From Sclerodactyla briareus (taxonomy: Eukaryota > Echinodermata > Holothuroidea > Dendrochirotida > Sclerodactylidae), in the NCBI GenBank assembly GCA_026419785.1, contig JAODTK010000267.1, forward strand, positions 62,001 to 126,000: DNA of 64,000 nucleotides, read 5' to 3'. The position numbers and the translations under genes are program-made. The notes under the pieces are model-generated. The model was given only the letters and a program-made list of their open reading frames with translations, had not been told where the DNA came from and made no database searches. This document shows positions 58,601 to 64,000 of this stretch, piece after piece. Position 1 is the first letter of the stretch. Every line of letters begins with the position of its first letter.

Positions 58601-61600
58601 TATTTTCAGAGGGCGGTTTGGGAAACATTTCGAAACTGTATCGACCATGAGGGGGTGTTCGAGAGGAAGGAGAGGTCCGGATACCACCACACTTCCGTTC
58701 TCTCGGGGCAAGTGTATCACAGCGGGCGTAATGGGCCCGAGAAAGTAGGACCCTCGTGACGTGAAACGTGGTATTATAAGCGAAAAAATCGCGATCCGGT
58801 CGGAAACACATGGGTATTTTCGAAGGGCGCGTTTTGAAAAACATTTCGAAACTGTGATTCACCATGATGGGGGTGTTACGGGCAGGGGAGAGGTCCCTCT
58901 GCCACCACACTCCGCTACCCTGGTCAAAGGTCACAGCGGGCATAGGCCGGGAAAGTAGGAACCGTGACGTGAACAGTGGTTTATAGGCGATAAAATCGCG
59001 ACCGGTCGGAAAATCATGGGTATATTCAGGGGCCAGGTATGGTCAACATTTCGAACAGGGTGAAATCTTCGACCATGATGGGGGTGGTTCGGGTAGGGGA
59101 GGGCCTCTATACACACTTACGCTACCTGCGGCGGGCCAAGGGTCACAGGCGAGTACCAAAGCACCAGAACGCTGATAGGGAAGTGTGACATAGACGCAGA
59201 TTATAGGCGATAAAATCGCGATCCAGGCGGAAAACGGATTATTGCAGAGGCGTTTTGGGAAACAATTTCGAAACGCTGATCGACCATAAGGGGGGGTTTC
59301 GAGTACGGGAGAGGTCCGTCTACCACACACCTTCCGCATCCCTGCGGGGCAAAAGGTCACAGCGTGCGTCATGGCCCGGGAAAGTGGCCAGCGTGAGTGA
59401 ACGTGGTATTATAGGCGAAAAAATCGCGATCGGTCGGAAAACCTGGTATTGTCAGAGGGCATTATGTAAACATTTCGAAAATTTTGGGGATCGGACCCTG
59501 ATGGGGTGTTTCGGGTAGGGAGAGGTCCCTCTACCACCAACTTCCGCAACCCGGGGGGGCCAAGTGTCACCGCGAGAGTACCATAAGCCCAGAGCAGAAG
59601 GCTGATACGAAAAGTGTGTGAACATAGACGCAGTATATAGACGATAAAATCCGCGATCCGGTCGCGAAAACGGATATTTTCAGAGGGGTTTCGAGTAGGG
59701 GAAAGGTCCGTCTACCACCACACTCCGCTACCTGGCAAAGTGTCACAGCGGGCGTTATGGGCCCGGGAAGTAGGCCGCGTGACGTGAACATGGTATTATA
59801 GGCGATAAAATCGCGATCCGGTCGGAAAACATGGGTATTCAGAGGCATATGGTTAAACATTTCGAAGTGTGATCGACCATGATGGGGGGGTTTCGGGTAG
59901 GGGAGAGGTCCCTCGATCACCACCACTCCGCTACCCTGGGGGCAAAGTGTCACAGCCAGTACCATAAGCCCCAGAAGTCTGATAACGGGACGTGTGCCAA
60001 TAGACGCAATATATAGGCGATAAAATCGCGATCCGGTCGTGAAGACGGATATTTTCAGAGGGCGTTTTGGTAAACATTTCGAACTGTGATCGACCATGAT
60101 GGGGGTGTTCGAGTAAGGGAGGCGGTCCGTCTACCACCACACTTCTGCATCTCTGGGGCCAAGTGTCACAGCGAGTGCCAGAACCCATTAAAAGCTAATC
60201 GGAAAGGGTGACATAGACGCAGTATATAGGTGATAAAATCCGTGATCGTTCGCGGAAAAAGGATATTTTCAGAGGGCATATTGGTAAACATTTCGAAACT
60301 GTGATGCCTGAGGGGGATGTTCGGGTAGAGGAGAGGTCCGTCTACTCACACACTTCGCTACCTGGGGCCAAGGTCACAGCGGGCGTCATGGGCCCAGGAA
60401 GTAGGCCCGCGTGACGTGAACGTGGTATTATGGGATATAATCGCGATCCGGTCGGAAAAACATGGTCCTTCAGAGGGCATTATGGTAAACATTTCGAAAC
60501 TGTGATCGACCATGATGGGGGTGTTTCGCGTAAGGGAGAGTCCGTCTACCACCACACTCCGCTTTTGAGGGCAAAGTGTCACAGCGGGGCGTCGATGGGC
60601 CCGGGAAAGTAGGCCCGCCGTGACGTGACGTGGGAGTATAGGCGAAAAACGCGATTACGGTTGGAAACAACATGGGTATTTTCAAAGGGCAGTATGGTAA
60701 ACATTTCGAAACTGTGAACGACCATGATGGGGGTGTTTCGGGTAGGGAGAGGTCCCTCTACCACCACACTTTCGCTACCCGGGGCAAAGTGTCCGAGCGG
60801 GCGCCATAGGCCCTGGGAAAGTAGGCCCGCGTGACTGTAAACGTGGTATTAGAGGCGATTTAAAATCGCGATTCCGGCGGAAAGGAAAAAATGGGTATTT
60901 TCAGAGGGCATTATGGTAAACATTACGAAAGTGTGGATAGACCGTGATGGGGGGGTTTTCGGAGGGGGATGAGGTCCCTCTCACCACACTCCCGCGACCC
61001 TGGGGGCCAAGGGTGTCACAGCGAGTTACATCAGCCCCAGAAGGCTGATACGGGAAGTGTGACATAGACGCAATATAGGCGATAAAATCGCGATCCGGTC
61101 GTGAAGGGGACGCTATTCAGGGGCGTTTTGGTAAACATTTCGAAACTGTGATCGACCATGATGGCGGGTGTTTCGAGTAAGGGAGAGGGTCAGAGGTCCG
61201 TCTACACCACACTTCTGCATTCGGGGCAAAGTCACAGCGAGTGCATAAGCCCCATAAGATAATTACGGAAAAGTGTGACATAGGACGAGTAATAGGTGAT
61301 AAAATACCCGTGATCCGTTCGCGAAAACCGATATTTTCAGAGGGCGTTTTGGTAAACATTTCGAAAAAAACAAAAAAAAAAAACGTGATCGACCATGATG
61401 GGGATTGTTTCGGGTAGAGGAGAGGTCCGTCTACCACCACACTTCCGCTACACTGGGGAGCCAAGTGTCACAGCGGGCGTTATGGGCACAGGAAGTAGTA
61501 GGCCCGCCGTGACGTGAACGTGGTATTATGGGATATAATCGCGATCCGTCGGAAACATGGGTACTTTCAGAGGTATGATGTATAAACATTTCGAAACTGT

Positions 61601-62320
61601 GAACGACCCATAATGGGGGTTGTTTCGAGTAAGGGAGAGGGTCCGTTACCACCACACTTCCGCTTTCCTGAGGGCCAAGTGTCACAGCGGGCGTCATGGG
61701 CCCGGAAAAGTAGGCCCGCGTGACGTGAACGGGGTATATAGGCATTAAAATCGCGATCCGGTCGGAAAACATGGGTATTTTCAAAGGGCATTTGGTAAAC
61801 ATTTCGAAACTGTGATCGCCATGATGAGGGTGTTTCGGGTAGGGGAGAGGTCCCTCCGCCACCACCCTTCCGCTACCTTGGGGGACAGAGTGTCACAACG
61901 AGTACCAAAAGCCCCAGAAGGCTGATTCGGGAAGTGTGAATAGGACGCAGTATATAGGCGATAAAAATGCGCCGATCCGCGGTCGCGAAAACTGAGATTT
62001 AAACGGCGTTTATGGGGAAACATTTCGAAAAGGTGATCGACAATGATGGGGTGCTTCGGGTAGAGATGTCCCTCTGCCACCACACTTCCGCTAACCATGG
62101 GGCAAAAGGGTCAAAGCGGGCGCCATAGGCCCGGGAAAGTAGGCCCGCGTGACGTGAACGTGGTATTAGAGGCGATAAAATCGCGATCCGGTCGGAAAAC
62201 ATGGGATTTTCAGAGGGCATTATGGTACACATCGAAAATGTGATCGACAATGGGGGGGTGTTTCGGGTAGGGGAGAGGTCCCTCTACCACCACACTTCCG
62301 CACCCTGGGGGCAAAGTGTC

Positions 62321-64000
62321 CAGACGGACCTCTCCATACTCGAAACACCCCCATCCATGGTCGATTCCACAGTGTCGAATGTTTACCATAAGACCCCTGA
62401 AAAATACCCATGTTTTCCGACAGGGATCGCGATTTTATCGCCTCTATACCACGTTCACGTCAGCGGGCCTACTTTACCGGGCAGTATGGCGCCCCGCTGT
62501 GAAACTTTGCCCCCAGTTTAGCGGAAATGTGGTTGGCAGAGAGGACCTCTCCTCTATTCCGAACAAACAACACACCTCATCATGGCGATCACAGTTTCGA
62601 AATGTTTACCCAAACGCCCTCTGAAAATATCCGTTTTCGCGACGGATCACGATTTTATCGCCTATATACTGCGTCTATGTGACACTTCCCGTATCAGCTT
62701 TCTGGGTCCCGCTGTGACACTTTGCCCCCAGGATATCGAAAGTGGGGTGGTAGAGGGATCTCTCCTCCACCCAAAACACCCCCATCATGGTCGATCACAG
62801 TTTCGAAAGTTTACCATAATGCCTTTGAAAATACCCAGGTTTTCCGACGGACGCGATTTTTCGCCTATATACCACGTCACGTTCACGAGGGCCTACTTTC
62901 TCGGGCCCATGACGCTCGCTGTGATACATTGCCCCCAGGGAGCGGAAGTGTTGGTGTAGACGGACTTCCCTACTCGAAACGACCCGCATTCATGCGTCGA
63001 TCACAGTTCCGAAATGTTACCACAACGCCTCTGAAAAAATACCGTTTTCACGACCGGATCGCGATTTTATCGCGATATACTGCGTCTAGGTCACACTTCC
63101 CGTATCAGCTTTTTGGGGCGAGGGTTCCGCGCTGTGACAACTTGGCCCCCAGGTAGCGGAAGTGTGGTGGTAGCGGGACCTCTCCTACCCGAAACACCCC
63201 CATCATGGGCGATCACACTTAGAAATGTTTACATAATGCCCTCTGAAAATACCCATGTTTTTTTACGAGCCGGATCGCGATTTTTATGACTATAATACCC
63301 ACGTTCACGTCACGGGGAGGACTCCTTGCCCGGCCTATGGCGCCGCTGTGGCACTTGGCCCAAGGGTAGCGGAAGTGGGGTGGCAGAGGGACCTCTCTAT
63401 ACCCGGAAACCCCCCAATCATGGTCGATCACAGTTTCGAACTGTTTACCAAAACGCCCCTCTGAATATCCGTTTTCGCGACCGGATCGAGATTTTATCGA
63501 CTATAACTGCGTCTAGTCACACTTCACGTATTAGCTTTATGGCGCGTGTGGTACTCGTGTGACACTTTGCCCCAAGGATAGCGGAAGTGCGGTGGTAGAG
63601 GGAATCTCCCTCTTTACCCGAAACACCCCATCATGGTCGATCAAGTTTTCGAAATTGTTACCAAAACGCCCTAAATCTGGAACGGAAAATATCCGTTTTC
63701 ACGACGGATCCCCCGCGATTTTTATCGCATAATACGCGTCTATGTCACCTCTCCCGTATCAAGCTTGGGGGTTATGTACTACGTGTGACACTTTGCCCCC
63801 AGGTAGCGAAAGTGTGGTGGTAGAGGGGACCTTCCTCCTATCCGAAACACCCTCATCATGGTGATCCACAGTTTCGAAGGTGTACCAAAACGCCATCTGA
63901 ATATACGTTTCGCGACCCGGCATCACCGATTTATAGCCTATATACTGCGCCTATGTCCCACTTCCCGTATTAGCTTATGGGGATGATGGGTACTGCTGTC
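62321..64000 (-). repeat. Same satellite in inverted orientation
   Basis: From 62,321 the monomers read in reverse complement (AGACGGACCTCTCC..., CGAAACACCCCCAT, CAGTTTCGAAATGTTTACC, CGGATCGCGATTTTATCGCC). About eight monomers reach the window edge in the order B, A, B, A, B, A, A, A. The first starts within the GGAGAGGTCC block, so the junction forms a large imperfect palindrome. Confidence 0.95.

Larger units (their letters stand above)
43573..62320 (+). repeat. Satellite array: ~214-bp monomers in an A/B higher-order dimer (~428 bp)
   Basis: About 87 head-to-tail monomers. All share GGCGATAAAATCGCGATCCG, TATTTTCA-AGGGC, AAACATTTCGAAACTGTGAT, CGACCATGATGGGGGTGTTT, GGAGAGGTCCCTCTACCACC, CACACTTCCGCTACCCTGGG and GGCAAAGTGTCACAG. 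Type A then has CGAGTACCATAAGCCCC and ACGGGAAGTGTGACATAGAC. Type B has CGGGCGCCATAGGCCCGGGA and GGCCCGCGTGACGTGAACG. A and B alternate for most of the array. B landmarks at 45,426, 45,855, 46,282 and 46,710 give periods of 429, 427 and 428. A further variation (CGAGTAAGG with CCGTCT, versus CGGGTAGGG with CCCTCT) overlies this. Most of the array carries frequent single-base indels; 45,300-46,850 is nearly clean. Confidence 0.97.

Noticed and set aside
46037..61865. Many minus-strand open frames of 60-240 codons (largest 57,038-57,760) with recurring phrases such as HHGRSQF and SENIRF
   Set aside because: They translate the satellite. Monomer lengths of 213-215 are not multiples of three, so no frame stays open from unit to unit; long ones arise where indels happen to skip stops.

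Overview
This window is a piece of an animal nuclear genome, most likely a marine invertebrate. The evidence is mobile-element content: a decayed Polinton/Maverick, three decayed non-LTR retrotransposons, hAT-type MITEs, abundant microsatellites, and one exon that reads as an MFSD6-like transporter. The repeat flavour (AGGTCA-rich ~300-bp repeats, poly-C tracts next to CGCGCTTCGCGCG hairpins) makes me think of an echinoderm or another invertebrate deuterostome, but that is a guess. There are no bacterial features. Many readable proteins hop between frames every few dozen codons, and the satellite at the right end is full of single-base indels. The sequence therefore looks like long-read assembly with imperfect polishing, so decay and sequencing error cannot be cleanly separated.

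Layout. 1-4.8 kb is a + strand Polinton relic: integrase C-terminus, a cysteine-rich ribbon, then a protein-primed type B DNA polymerase whose catalytic Asp-Thr-Asp-Ser box looks lost. 5-17 kb is a patchwork of short dispersed repeats with long G/C runs. It includes a well-bounded 395-bp hAT MITE with an 8-bp target duplication, a ~193-bp diverged tandem array and a tRNA-like pseudogene. At 17.3-17.4 kb a possible first coding exon lies on the minus strand. 18-21.4 kb holds a foldback MITE, a reverse-transcriptase fragment and an unusual element whose inverted ends are each six copies of a ~15-bp motif. 22.8-24.6 kb holds a CR1-like LINE tail with a tetranucleotide tail, then a ~300-bp tandem array. 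26.1-29.2 kb is an R2/NeSL-like LINE (restriction-like endonuclease) flanked on both sides by AAT microsatellite. 31.65-32.70 kb is the MFSD6-like exon with a good splice donor. 33-43.5 kb is mostly non-coding, with a second AGGTCA-rich tandem repeat.

From 43.57 kb to the end the window is a satellite array of ~214-bp monomers. Two subtypes, here called A and B, alternate as a ~428-bp higher-order dimer for many units. The alternation becomes irregular towards 58-62 kb. At 62,320/62,321 the whole array flips orientation. This array and its inversion, together with the element with motif-array ends, are the most unusual structures here.

No intact protein-coding operon-like or defence system is visible. 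The parts do not work together as a pathway. The window is best described as a transposon- and satellite-dominated chromosomal region with at most two host gene fragments.
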